NCBI GenBank assembly: GCA_017860085.1
Contig: JAFNAJ010000002.1
Span: forward strand, 1 to 37,202
Direction of reading: 5' to 3'
Length of the DNA: 37,202 nt
From: Acidobacteriota bacterium
GTDB taxonomy: Bacteria; Acidobacteriota; Vicinamibacteria; Vicinamibacterales; JAFNAJ01
The translations under genes and the position numbers were made by a program. Positions 8,465 to 16,303 of this stretch are shown here, piece by piece. Under the pieces are notes generated by a model. The model worked only from the letters and a program-made list of their open reading frames with translations, made no database searches and was not told the origin of the DNA. Numbering within the stretch: position 1 is the first letter of the stretch; the number at the start of each line of letters is the position of its first letter.

Positions 8465-9274
8465 ACCGCTGCGCCCCTCGAGCCTGACGCCGCCGTTCAC
8501 GACCTCGAGCCGGATCCTGGCGCCCCCGCCGTTGATGCGGCCCTCGAGGCGCCGGCGCGACGACTCGGTGGAGTCGACCGAGAGTCCACTGGTTGAGATG
8601 CCGCCGTTCACCGTCGTGGCCGAGATGTCGGCCTTCGCCGAATCAGGCAGGGCCAGGCGCACGCCGCCGTTGACGGTCTCGAGGGTCACACCGTCCTGGT
8701 GCAGGACGGCTACCTCGACGTCGACACCGCCGTTGGTCGTGCTGGCCTTGACCGTGCCCGTCAGGCCGCGCCCCTCGACGCCGCCGTTGGTCGTCTCGGC
8801 CTCGACCCGACCCGCGATCTGACGCACACTGATCCGACCGTTGGTGTTGCCGATCCGCACCGAGGCCGTGCCCGGCATCTCGACGTAGTAGTCCACCCTC
8901 GCGTGGCCGCTCGAGAACATGCCGCCCGACGGCGCCTTCGTCTCGACCCGCACGAGGCCGGGTTCGACCGTGTCCTTGATCTCGACCCGCTTCAGGGCCT
9001 CGCGGGCACCGTCCTCCGTGCCGCCCTTGGCGACGCGCTCGGCCCGCACGTGCACTTTCCCATCGCGCGACGGTTCGACCTCGATGGTGCCGTTGGTGTT
9101 GACGATCTCCACCCGTCCGTCGGCAGAGAGGTCGAAGGTCTTCGTCCACTCGTCGCGTGCCTCCGCGGACAGGTGGGAGAACGCGAGCTCGCACGCCGAC
9201 GCGGCCGCGGCCGCCAGGACCACGACGCACGTGGCAACGAGCCTCTTCCAGGGTCGAGCAGCCGTGACTGGCAT
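8459..9274 (-). CDS. DUF4097-type beta-strand-repeat lipoprotein
   Basis: A 271-residue exported protein. The N-terminus has a basic start, a hydrophobic stretch (LVATCVVVLAAAAASAC) and a plausible lipobox ending at ASAC, so it is probably a lipoprotein. The body repeats a turn of about 15-25 residues centred on TNG or VNGG (NTNGTIEVE, NTNGRISVR, TTNGGVEGR, TTNGGVDVE, TVNGGVRLA, TVNGGIS, EVVNGGVRLEG), a ladder expected to fold as a right-handed beta-helix or solenoid. Function unknown; this domain family is common in envelope proteins. The ATG at 9274 has GGAGGAG upstream with 10-base spacing, and a longer frame upstream of it is not signal-like. It is probably the last gene of the ispG operon. 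Confidence 0.82.
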   Translation of the reverse strand: MPVTAARPWKRLVATCVVVLAAAAASACELAFSHLSAEARDEWTKTFDLSADGRVEIVNTNGTIEVEPSRDGKVHVRAERVAKGGTEDGAREALKRVEIKDTVEPGLVRVETKAPSGGMFSSGHARVDYYVEMPGTASVRIGNTNGRISVRQIAGRVEAETTNGGVEGRGLTGTVKASTTNGGVDVEVAVLHQDGVTLETVNGGVRLALPDSAKADISATTVNGGISTSGLSVDSTESSRRRLEGRINGGGARIRLEVVNGGVRLEGRSGS

Positions 9275-9332
9275 GGGGTGACGTCTCCTCCGTCTGGCGT
9301 AGACGTAGCTCGGCCGGTCGAAGTTCGGCCTG

Positions 9333-9683
9333 TCAGGCCTGCTTCGCGCCAGACTGCTGCAGGGCCGCGACGAACCGACGCACCTGCTCGTCGGCGTCGT
9401 CCGGCAGCTGGGCAAAGGCCACGCCGAAGGTATAGGTGACGGTGCTCCCGTCCACCGTGTAGCGGCTGTGGACGATTTCCCCTCGCACCAGCGTCACTGT
9501 CCGATCGTCGAGCGCGAGGGAGAACTCGTGGAGGCCCAGGGGCGACAACTGGGTGGCCGTGTCGATGAGCATGCCGCCGACGCTCATCTGGCGCACCTCG
9601 ATCGGCTGCTCCTCGGGCCCCACGCGCCCCGGCACGGGCTTGAGCAAGTTGATCCTTGGCGCACGGCGCCGTTCGATGGACAC
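9333..9683 (-). CDS. PilZ-domain protein (downstream of ispG)
   Basis: A 116-residue stand-alone PilZ domain, a fold that usually binds cyclic di-GMP and relays it to a partner. The N-terminal arginine motif RxxxR is present (RRAPR). The second motif, normally (D/N)xSxxG, reads QMSVGG, so Gln replaces the Asp/Asn. The gene begins with GTG at 9683 preceded by GAGGAGG with good spacing, three bases after the ispG stop codon, so it is in the operon. It resembles the PilZ protein at 10955-11317 in length, motifs and the VDGxTVTY segment; the two look like duplicates flanking ispG. No output domain is present, so any effect must go through a partner. Confidence 0.83.
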   Translation of the reverse strand: MSIERRRAPRINLLKPVPGRVGPEEQPIEVRQMSVGGMLIDTATQLSPLGLHEFSLALDDRTVTLVRGEIVHSRYTVDGSTVTYTFGVAFAQLPDDADEQVRRFVAALQQSGAKQA

Positions 9684-9686
9684 GTG

Positions 9687-10958
9687 TCACCTCCTCGCCG
9701 GCAGCGCGTCGCCCTCGTGCGGCGCACGCGGGGGGTAGTGCGACGCCACGTACTCGTCGATCAGGGCACGGAACTGCGCCGACAGCTGATCGTAGGTGCC
9801 CTGCAAGGTCACCGCGTGCCGACCGTCGATGTAGACCGGGCAATGCGGCGCCTCGCCCGTTCCCGGAAGGCTGATCCCGATGTTGGCCGCCTTCGATTCT
9901 CCCGGGCCATTCACGATGCAGCCCATCACCGCGAGGGTCAGCGCCTCGACTCCCTCGTGCCGGCGCTTCCACTCGGGCATCTGCTCGCGCACGTAGCCCT
10001 GCACGCGTTCGGCCAGCTCCTGGAAGGTCGTGCTCGTCGTGCGTCCGCATCCAGGACAGGCGGTCACGCTCGGCGCGAACGAACGGATTCCCAGCGCCTG
10101 GAGCAGTTCCTGGCAGGCGTACACCTCCTCGCGGCGATCACCGCCGGGACGTGGCGTGAGCGACACCCGGATCGTGTCGCCGATACCCTCAGCCAGCAGC
10201 ACGGCCATGGCGGCCGACGACCAGACGAGTCCCTTCAGGCCCATGCCCGCCTCGGTCAGGCCCAGGTGGAGCGGCTGGTCGGTTGCCCGCGAGAGCTGGC
10301 GATACACGGTGATGAGGTCGCGGGGCCTGGACACCTTGCAGGAGATGATGATCTGGCCCTTGGCGAGCCCGCACTCCAGCGCGAGCGCGGTCGATTCGAG
10401 CGCGGAGAGGATCATGCACTCGTTGTAGATCTCCTCCGACGATCGCCCGAGCGCGCGGTCGGTGTTCTCCTGCATCTTGCGCATCACCAGCTCCTGGTTG
10501 AGCGAGCCGGCATTGACGCCGATACGCACGGGGCGGCCGCAATCGCGCGCGACCTTGCAGATGGTCGCGAAATTGTCGTCGCGGCGCGCGCCGGTGCCGA
10601 CGTTTCCGGGGTTGATGCGGTACTTGTCGAGCGCCTCGGCACAGGCCGGGTGTTGCGTCAGGAGGAGGTGCCCGTTGTAGTGGAAGTCTCCGATCAGAGG
10701 GGCCAGGCACCCGGCGTCGACCATTCTTCGCTTGATCTCCGGCACCGCCGCCGCGGCTTCGTGCGTGTTGACCGTCACCCGCACCATCTCGGACCCTGCC
10801 TCGGCGAGCTCGATGCACTGACGGGCCGTGCCTTCGACGTCGGTGGTGTCGGTGCTCGTCATCGACTGGACCACGATCGGCGCGCCGCCGCCCACCTGGA
10901 CCTGGCCCACGCGGACTCCAACCGTTCGGTGCAACTTCAACGTCTCCATGGCGCTCAC
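9687..10958 (-). CDS. ispG: 4-hydroxy-3-methylbut-2-enyl diphosphate synthase
   Basis: IspG (GcpE) converts 2-C-methyl-D-erythritol 2,4-cyclodiphosphate to HMBPP in the MEP isoprenoid pathway, using a [4Fe-4S] cluster. The 423-residue length fits bacterial forms. An N-terminal TIM barrel (VQVGGGAPIVVQSMTSTDT; NPGNVG; GVNAGSLNQEL) is followed by a C-terminal reductase-like domain. The cluster cysteines are visible in CPGCGR and in MGCIVNGPGES, the family signature. The longest start is GTG at 10958, which overlaps the upstream PilZ stop as GTGA; ATG at 10949 is an alternative. The overlap suggests translational coupling. Being sandwiched between two PilZ genes is unusual for a housekeeping isoprenoid gene. 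Confidence 0.96.
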   Translation of the reverse strand: MSAMETLKLHRTVGVRVGQVQVGGGAPIVVQSMTSTDTTDVEGTARQCIELAEAGSEMVRVTVNTHEAAAAVPEIKRRMVDAGCLAPLIGDFHYNGHLLLTQHPACAEALDKYRINPGNVGTGARRDDNFATICKVARDCGRPVRIGVNAGSLNQELVMRKMQENTDRALGRSSEEIYNECMILSALESTALALECGLAKGQIIISCKVSRPRDLITVYRQLSRATDQPLHLGLTEAGMGLKGLVWSSAAMAVLLAEGIGDTIRVSLTPRPGGDRREEVYACQELLQALGIRSFAPSVTACPGCGRTTSTTFQELAERVQGYVREQMPEWKRRHEGVEALTLAVMGCIVNGPGESKAANIGISLPGTGEAPHCPVYIDGRHAVTLQGTYDQLSAQFRALIDEYVASHYPPRAPHEGDALPARR

Positions 10959-11317
10959 TCGTCCACCTCGCCCGCGCGGATGCTGTCGACGAACGACCGA
11001 ACGACCTCGAGCGCCAGGGGCGTCGGATCGACGAACTGGAGCCCCGCAACGTAGGTGACGGTGTCTCCGTCGACCGCCACGCGGGCGTGCACGACGCGCG
11101 CGTGCAAGCTCACTGCCCGGTGGCCCAGTGAGATCCGGAAGTCGTGGTCGACCCGGGGCGACAACGGCGCCGTCGTCTCAACGGTCATGCCGCCCAGGCT
11201 CAGCTGTCTGACCTGCACGCGCTCGTCCAGGGTGATGAGGTGGCCCTCCACCTCGGCCAGAAGGTCGACTCTTGGTGTCCGCCGCCGGTCTGGCATCCAG
11301 TCGAACGTCTTGGTCAT
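10955..11317 (-). CDS. PilZ-domain protein (upstream of ispG)
   Basis: A 120-residue single PilZ domain. The arginine motif is present (RRTPR). The second motif reads QLSLGG, again with Gln where (D/N)xSxxG expects Asp or Asn, exactly as in the PilZ protein on the other side of ispG. The stop codon overlaps the ispG GTG start. No fused effector domain or membrane segment is visible. The shared substitution suggests a conserved property of this pair: altered cyclic di-GMP affinity, another ligand, or a purely structural role. Annotated by motif and hydrophobic pattern only. Confidence 0.83.
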   Translation of the reverse strand: MTKTFDWMPDRRRTPRVDLLAEVEGHLITLDERVQVRQLSLGGMTVETTAPLSPRVDHDFRISLGHRAVSLHARVVHARVAVDGDTVTYVAGLQFVDPTPLALEVVRSFVDSIRAGEVDE

Positions 11318-11343
11318 GACGCGCGGGGTTGCTCTCCGTTCCT

Positions 11344-11973
11344 TCAGTCGACGCGCACGACGGACCTCGTGCTCCGGTGGCTCCGGAGGACCTCGGCGCC
11401 GAGGCGCTTGGCCAGGTACAGCTTCGACTCGCCGTTGTCCTCGGGGTGTCGCTCGAACTTGACGACCTCGAACGCCAGGTGGGCCAACGTCCCCCGCATG
11501 TGGTGGAACCGGTTCTTCGTCTTGACGACGATGACGTCGAAGCCCTCCGTGAGGGCCCAGCCTTCCTGTTCCTCGGTCAGGGCGCGATAGAACCCCCGGC
11601 CCCGCCAGTCGCTGCGCGTTCCGCCGATCCAGCTGTAGAGGACGCGGCGCGACGAGAAGTCGACCGCATCGCGAATCCGCGCGACCAGGTCGGCCAACTT
11701 GGGGTCGCGCTCGTCGCCGGTCACCTCGTGCGACACCTTGTAGGCCACCGGGATCACGACGGTCGGGTCGTCCGGCAGGCGCGTTTCGGCCATCAGGATC
11801 GAGTGAGGCCGACCCTGCAGGCGCTCCACGATCTCGGCTGCCGTCTTTCGATGCGGGAACTCGCCGAAGAACTCCTCGATGTACTGGATCTCGAGGGCTC
11901 CCTGTTCGAGGCCGTACTGCCTGATGCTGTACGTCGATGTGGGCGGTTCGCTCGACACGCGTTCGGTCCTCAC
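11344..11973 (-). CDS. GNAT-family N-acetyltransferase
   Basis: About 209 residues. The acetyl-CoA-binding motif A appears as SWIGGTRSDWRGRGFYRALTE, with the R-x-G-x-G-type loop in WRGRGF, followed by a typical helix and strand (GFDVIVVKTKNRFHHM). A preceding strand with METxLPDDPTVVIPVAYKVS-like sequence fits the GNAT beta-hairpin. The acceptor substrate is unknown. The longest start is GTG at 11973, about 12 bases from the predicted transcription start; GTG at 11958 has a better-placed GTGAGGA ahead of it and is an equal candidate. It is the first gene after the TATAAT at 11992-11997 and probably heads the operon that continues through PilZ, ispG, PilZ and DUF4097. Confidence 0.75.
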   Translation of the reverse strand: MRTERVSSEPPTSTYSIRQYGLEQGALEIQYIEEFFGEFPHRKTAAEIVERLQGRPHSILMAETRLPDDPTVVIPVAYKVSHEVTGDERDPKLADLVARIRDAVDFSSRRVLYSWIGGTRSDWRGRGFYRALTEEQEGWALTEGFDVIVVKTKNRFHHMRGTLAHLAFEVVKFERHPEDNGESKLYLAKRLGAEVLRSHRSTRSVVRVD

Positions 11974-11991
11974 CCGATCCGAATGCCCGAC

Positions 11992-11997
11992 ATTATA
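11992..11997 (-). promoter_or_regulatory. Perfect TATAAT -10 element for the acetyltransferase-PilZ-ispG operon
   Basis: On the minus strand this hexamer reads TATAAT, rare in such GC-rich sequence, and it sits in the intergenic gap 11974-12036. Transcription would begin near 11985, 11-12 bases before the GTG at 11973. No convincing TTGACA-like -35 is visible at 16-18 bases. Confidence 0.55.
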
Positions 11998-12036
11998 CGA
12001 GGGCGCGCTCGGCCGCCCACGGCTCGTCGGAATCGA

Positions 12037-13278
12037 TCACACGCTGGCCGCCGCCGCGGCCACGGACGGCTGGCGAGGACGCCGGCGCCGATCGAAGAGC
12101 GGCCGGGCCAGCACCCTGACGCTTCGCCGCCAGGCTTCGTAGAGGTAGAAGGCTGGCGTCCGGTCGGCGAGCAGCACGGTGTCGTCGGGGTTGACGACGA
12201 TGCTGACCTCGATGTTCGGGGCGGCCCCCACGGGCAGCCAGTGACGCCGGCACGCCAGGTACACGTGGCGCATCACCCGCACCATGTCCTCGTAGCGCGG
12301 GCTCGGCCACTCCTCCATGTCGCAGCCCACCGTGGGCCGGAAGATGCACACGGTCGGGAAGCAGCCCAGGCCGGTGATCGCGTCGATGGCCTTGAGCGTC
12401 TCGTCGATCGGCTCGATGCCGGCAATGATCTCGCCCGACACGGCCCCTCGTGTCATCTTCTCCGCGCAGTACTGCATGGCCTCGAAGAAGAGCGGCTGCC
12501 CGAGGATGCGCGCCTTGCCCGGGCAGACCTCGGCGAACCACGCAGGGTCGAAGAGCTCGACGCAGAACGACACGTGATCGGCGCCGGCACCGATGAGCCG
12601 GTCGTACGCTGAGAAATCACGCTCGGGCGTCAGCTGGATTCCCACCAGCATGCCGACCTCGTTCTTCACGGCATTCACGTAAGGGAGGATGGCCTCGATG
12701 CCCCGATTGCCCTGGAAACCGCCGTTGAAGTGCACGAACGTGGCGCCCGACTCGTCGCGGGCTGCGCGGCACGTCTCGACCACGTCCTCCACGGTCTTGC
12801 TGGCGGCCTCCGCGTCGCCGACGTTGCGACCAGTCGTGCAGAAACGGCAGTTGAGCCGCGGGTCGAAGTTCCAGAAGGCGCAGACGGCGTTCACGTAGAT
12901 GCCGAGGTAGGTTCCTTGCAGCACGCCGACGCGCTGCATCGGCACGCCCTGCGAGGTTGCGCGTGAATACCACGCCGGCTCCGCGGGGATCCTGACCGGA
13001 TAGCGGGTGTCCGACCGCGTGTCGTGAACCCGGTAGCCGTCGCCGGGCGAACCCTCGAGCACGTAAGGCGAGTCCTTGACGAAGTGCTCGACGACCGGCG
13101 CATTCACCCAGACTGCGGGTTTGACGAGCGATCCAGTTGGCAGCACCAGTTCGAGGCCCGACCCGAGCCCCGCCCGCGTTCGGGAAATCCCTCGCGCGCC
13201 GGTGAGGTCGACCACGTCCGGGACGCGAATGCCGCGACAGAAGAGGTCGATCTCGAGCTCGCAGGCGTTGAGTGGCAT
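12037..13278 (-). CDS. Radical SAM protein with unusual cysteine spacing
   Basis: A 413-residue protein whose central part looks like a radical SAM barrel. The cluster motif is at about residues 133-146 (VCAFWNFDPRLNCRFCTTG), so the spacing is CX10CX2C instead of CX3CX2C. Barrel strands follow (FVHFNGGFQGNRGIEAILPYV; MLVGIQLTPE; HVSFCVELFDP; SGEIIAGIEPIDETL), with GGF in the place of the usual GGE motif that touches SAM. Residues 1-120 form a domain of their own with no recognisable motif. The C-terminus is basic and low in complexity. No substrate, peptide precursor or partner gene is adjacent. A perfect TATAAT lies upstream at 13312-13317. The radical SAM assignment is fairly secure from motif context; the reaction is unknown. 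Confidence 0.8.
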   Translation of the reverse strand: MPLNACELEIDLFCRGIRVPDVVDLTGARGISRTRAGLGSGLELVLPTGSLVKPAVWVNAPVVEHFVKDSPYVLEGSPGDGYRVHDTRSDTRYPVRIPAEPAWYSRATSQGVPMQRVGVLQGTYLGIYVNAVCAFWNFDPRLNCRFCTTGRNVGDAEAASKTVEDVVETCRAARDESGATFVHFNGGFQGNRGIEAILPYVNAVKNEVGMLVGIQLTPERDFSAYDRLIGAGADHVSFCVELFDPAWFAEVCPGKARILGQPLFFEAMQYCAEKMTRGAVSGEIIAGIEPIDETLKAIDAITGLGCFPTVCIFRPTVGCDMEEWPSPRYEDMVRVMRHVYLACRRHWLPVGAAPNIEVSIVVNPDDTVLLADRTPAFYLYEAWRRSVRVLARPLFDRRRRPRQPSVAAAAASV

Positions 13279-13311
13279 GAACCGGCGGTGGCGGCAGGCG
13301 CCGCAGGTCCG

Positions 13312-13317
13312 ATTATA
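13312..13317 (-). promoter_or_regulatory. Perfect TATAAT -10 element for the radical SAM gene
   Basis: The minus strand reads GCATATAATCGG here, a consensus -10, in the short gap before the radical SAM gene. The predicted start is near 13305, giving a leader of about 27 bases to the ATG at 13278. The -35 region is A-rich but not TTGACA-like. Confidence 0.55.
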
Positions 13318-13323
13318 TGCGGC

Positions 13324-13896
13324 CTAGGGTTTCTCTTTTTCTCGCTGGCGTCGTTCGAGTTCCGCGAGCACGGCCTGCACCTCGCGTCGGGCTTGCTCCT
13401 CGCGCCTGCTGCGGATGGCATCCTTGATGCCTTTGACCAGCCACTGGCTGCCGAGGGTGAGCGCGGCCGTCGTCGCGGCCATCTGGGCGAGCTCGCCCGG
13501 GGAAAAGGCCCCGAATGACTGGGCCTCGGGCGGCGTGACCATCGACAGGTACTCACGATGGGTCAGCGAGGTGGACGGTGCAGCCCCGCGGCTCAGGGTC
13601 TCCTCGCCCACGAAGTCGGCGAACCTCGGCAGCCGTCCCTCGATGTCGACCGAGAAGACCGGTCCCTGGGGCTCTGGCAGACGGATCGCGGACTCTCGCT
13701 CGAGCCCGCGACGAATCCGGTCGAGCGAGACGGGAGGCAACGGCGTGCCCTCCGGTGACGCGGTCCCCGGTGGCTGCTGCGGATCCTGGTCGCCGCGGCC
13801 CGAGGGCGATGCCGCCTGCGCCGCGACGCACGGGTCAGCCATGACCGCCGCCAGGGTGGCGGTCATGAACCCGGAGACCATGCGGCGCAGGATCAC
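13324..13896 (-). CDS. Hypothetical secreted protein with charged C-terminal coiled coil
   Basis: A 190-residue protein I do not recognise. The N-terminus looks like a signal peptide (FMTATLAAVMADPCVAAQAAS), followed by a Pro/Gly/Ser-rich linker to about residue 55. The middle holds a conserved-looking block (GRLPRFADFVGEET). A short hydrophobic segment (LAQMAATTAALTLGSQWLV) comes next. The last 40 residues are strongly charged and probably helical (RSRREEQARREVQAVLAELERRQREKEKP). The start is uncertain: GTG at 13896, ATG at 13881 or ATG at 13866; the shortest gives the cleanest signal peptide. No ribosome-binding site is obvious. It stands 35 bases from the DinB gene in the same direction. 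Confidence 0.6.
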   Translation of the reverse strand: MILRRMVSGFMTATLAAVMADPCVAAQAASPSGRGDQDPQQPPGTASPEGTPLPPVSLDRIRRGLERESAIRLPEPQGPVFSVDIEGRLPRFADFVGEETLSRGAAPSTSLTHREYLSMVTPPEAQSFGAFSPGELAQMAATTAALTLGSQWLVKGIKDAIRSRREEQARREVQAVLAELERRQREKEKP

Positions 13897-13931
13897 ATTC
13901 GTTTAGACCGCGCACGGAGCAGCCCGGTTGG

Positions 13932-14432
13932 CTACTGCTCGTCAGCCGATGGGCCGTAGATCGACGGAACTGGCACGTCCCGAAGGCGCAGGTAGACGCT
14001 CATCTGGCCCCGGTGGTGCACGGTGTGGTTGAACACAAAAGAACGGAGCACGCCCGCCTTCGGCATGGTGAGCACGACCTGCTCGCCCGACGTGAGCGAC
14101 CACGACTGCATCAGCTGGGCGTCGCTGGCGTCGGCGATATGCGTGCGTGCCGCGGCGACGTGCCTGTCGAACTCGGCCAGCAGGGCGGCCGCGTTCTCGT
14201 GGGTCGCATGGAGGCTCTCTCGATCCACCGAGTCCATGTCGAACCTGTCGCGGCTGAGCGTGATGGGGACCCACGACGGGATGTTCGCGATGTGCGCGGC
14301 CAGCTCCGCGATGGTCATCGACTTGGCGTGCGGTTTCCAGGCAGGGTCGGAGAACGGGACGCGTTCGAGCACGCGCCGGGTGACGGCCATTTCGTGATCG
14401 AACTCGGGGAGCAGCGCATCCTTGATCGCCAT
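13932..14432 (-). CDS. DinB-family four-helix protein
   Basis: A 166-residue member of the DinB/YfiT-like superfamily, metal-binding four-helix bundles often acting as thiol-dependent transferases or of unknown role. The likely metal histidines are in the second helix (AELAAHIANIPSWV) and in the late helix signature FNHTVHHRGQMSVYLR. The C-terminal VPVPSIYGPS is also typical of the family. The ATG at 14432 has a strong AAGGAGG upstream with good spacing. It is cytoplasmic, with no signal or membrane segment. The neighbours do not indicate a substrate. Confidence 0.87.
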   Translation of the reverse strand: MAIKDALLPEFDHEMAVTRRVLERVPFSDPAWKPHAKSMTIAELAAHIANIPSWVPITLSRDRFDMDSVDRESLHATHENAAALLAEFDRHVAAARTHIADASDAQLMQSWSLTSGEQVVLTMPKAGVLRSFVFNHTVHHRGQMSVYLRLRDVPVPSIYGPSADEQ

Positions 14433-14504
14433 GAGGCCTCCTTGAGATCTCCGTTCCTGCAGTCTAGCACTCGGGGTTCGGCGATCGTGACGTGAAGAGA
14501 CCCG

Positions 14505-15593
14505 TCACGCGAGGTGTTCCATCAGCAGCCGGTGGAAGTGGTGGACGCCGGTTTCGCGCGCGGGCGAGTAGCGGCCACGCGAGTACAGCCTCGACCGCAC
14601 GCCACGCTGGACGGCCTCGACGACGACCTCGTCCTCCCGCTCCACGCGATCCAGGTCCACGCTGGCGCCCGCGCCAAGTTGGGCCGGGTCCCACACGTAC
14701 GAGAGGAAGGAGACACGCGTGCGATCCACCGCGAGCGGCCGGACGACGTTCAAGGAGATCCCCCACGGGTAGACGTTGATCATCGTGTTGGGGAACACCC
14801 AGAAGTAGTAGGCCGCGATCGACTGGCCGTGGTCGGGTGACGACCGGGGCAAATCGAACGTCGCGTCGCCCCCGCTGGCAACCCCAACCTGCACGTTCGA
14901 CCACCGAAACAGCTCGGTCCGGTATTGCGTGTAGTCGAGCGCCGCGGCGAGGCCCGCGTGCACGAACGGGACGTGAAACCCCTCCAGGTAGTTGTCGCAG
15001 TAGAGCGCCCAGTTGGCACGCACGAGGTACTCGCGCGACCGGCTGGGATCGAACACCGCCTGCCCGAGTGGCAACCACCCGACGCGAGCCTCGACCTCAG
15101 TGATGACCTCGTCGAACGCGACCAGGGGTGTGACCGACGTGAACAGCAGCTTGCCCCACTGCCGCAGCGGCAGCGCGGGAAGGCTCTCGGACGGCCGCGG
15201 GAAGTCGCGCGCAGCCTCGAACTCGGGCATCGACACGAAGCGCCCGTCGAGCGCGAAGCGGCGCCCGTGGTAGCGACAGCGGAGGCCGCCGGTGATGGAG
15301 GGTGCCTCGCACACCAGCATGCCCCGGTGGGTGCACACGTTCGACAGGCAATGCAGGCGGTCGTCGGTGTCGCGCGTGAGCAGGACGGGCTCGTCGACGC
15401 AGCCCTCGAGCACCGTGGTCGGCACGACCTGCCCAGGCACCTTCACCTGATCGATGTCGCCGACGAATTGCCAGCTGCGCGCAAAGACACGCTCGCGCAG
15501 CCGCTCGAACGTGGCCGGGTCGGTGTAGAACGACCCCGGCAGCGTCTCGGCCTCTGCGATCGCTGCGCGGATCTGGTCGGGCTCGATTGCCAT
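14505..15593 (-). CDS. Rieske non-heme iron oxygenase, alpha subunit type
   Basis: A 362-residue ring-hydroxylating-oxygenase-type protein. The N-terminal Rieske [2Fe-2S] domain has the ligand pairs CTHRG and CRYHG, 17 residues apart. The catalytic domain carries the mononuclear iron site in DNYLEGFHVPFVHAGL (Glu/His/His pattern), with REDEVVVEAVQRG near the end providing the usual acidic ligand region. Members hydroxylate or demethylate aromatic or quaternary-amine substrates using electrons from a reductase and ferredoxin; none is adjacent, so the substrate is unknown. The start at 15593 (MAIEPDQI) matches family N-termini; ATG at 15638 would add 15 residues. It is divergent from the acetyltransferase gene, with about 55 bases between. 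Confidence 0.87.
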   Translation of the reverse strand: MAIEPDQIRAAIAEAETLPGSFYTDPATFERLRERVFARSWQFVGDIDQVKVPGQVVPTTVLEGCVDEPVLLTRDTDDRLHCLSNVCTHRGMLVCEAPSITGGLRCRYHGRRFALDGRFVSMPEFEAARDFPRPSESLPALPLRQWGKLLFTSVTPLVAFDEVITEVEARVGWLPLGQAVFDPSRSREYLVRANWALYCDNYLEGFHVPFVHAGLAAALDYTQYRTELFRWSNVQVGVASGGDATFDLPRSSPDHGQSIAAYYFWVFPNTMINVYPWGISLNVVRPLAVDRTRVSFLSYVWDPAQLGAGASVDLDRVEREDEVVVEAVQRGVRSRLYSRGRYSPARETGVHHFHRLLMEHLA

Positions 15594-15648
15594 GGTGGGT
15601 GGCCCGGCTGCGCACGGCCCCTTGCGGCGCGCCTCCATTGGCGCGACG

Positions 15649-16287
15649 ATGACACAGAGGTGGCTGGTCGTGCGGCCGAGCGAGGATATCACCGTGAGGT
15701 CAGAACCGGGAACACCCGCCGGATCGACCGGTGCCGATGCCCCGGGGGTGGCGCAGTTCCACGGGGGGCTGGTGTCAGGCCCATTCACGCTGCACGACGG
15801 GACCGCGGTCGCGATTCGCTCCATCCGCCCGGACGACGAGCCCGCGATGGTGCACTTCCACGAGTCGCTCTCGGACCAGTCCGTCTACCTCCGGTACTTC
15901 CACCCGCTCAAGCTCGGGGTCCGAGTCGCGCACGAGCGTCTCGAGCGCATCTGCCACGTCGATCCCGCCCACGAGATGGTGCTGGTGGCCGAGCGCGCCG
16001 GGCCGACGGGCGGGGATATCGTGGCGGTGGGACGCCTGACCCGTCAGCAGGCCGGCCGCGATGCCGAGTTCGCCATCGTCGTCAGCGATGCCGCACAGGG
16101 GCAGGGACTCGGGACCGAGATGCTGACGCGTCTCGTGGCAGGCGGCCGGCAGGCCGGACTCGCGCGCATCACGGGCGAGATCCTCCCCGAGAACCGGGCG
16201 ATGCAGGCGGTGTGCGAGAGGATTGGCTTCACTTGCGCGTACCTCGGCACCGAGGGCCTCGTGCACGCGGAGCTCGATCTCGGCTGA
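15649..16287 (+). CDS. GNAT-family acetyltransferase (Pat-like)
   Basis: A 212-residue GNAT protein. The core begins near residue 45 (LHDGTAVAIRSIRPDDEPAM), followed by SLSDQSVYLRYFHPLKL. That segment is characteristic of GNAT domains related to protein lysine acetyltransferases such as Pat and the C-terminal domain of some acyl-CoA synthetase fusions. Motif A (VVSDAAQGQGLGTEMLTRLV) and the NRAMQAVCERIGF helix are clear. The first 40 or so residues look unstructured. The start at ATG 15649 is the first plausible one; later GTG codons are possible. No cyclic-nucleotide-binding domain is present. Regulation of an acyl-CoA synthetase is only a suggestion from family resemblance. Confidence 0.82.
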   Translation: MTQRWLVVRPSEDITVRSEPGTPAGSTGADAPGVAQFHGGLVSGPFTLHDGTAVAIRSIRPDDEPAMVHFHESLSDQSVYLRYFHPLKLGVRVAHERLERICHVDPAHEMVLVAERAGPTGGDIVAVGRLTRQQAGRDAEFAIVVSDAAQGQGLGTEMLTRLVAGGRQAGLARITGEILPENRAMQAVCERIGFTCAYLGTEGLVHAELDLG

Positions 16288-16303
16288 CGCGGCGGCCTCG
16301 CCG

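Noticed and set aside
11879..12142. Small plus-strand open frame across the acetyltransferase-radical SAM gap
   Set aside because: It overlaps both minus-strand genes and the TATAAT promoter, has no motif, and is Arg/Ser/Pro-rich like other shadows.
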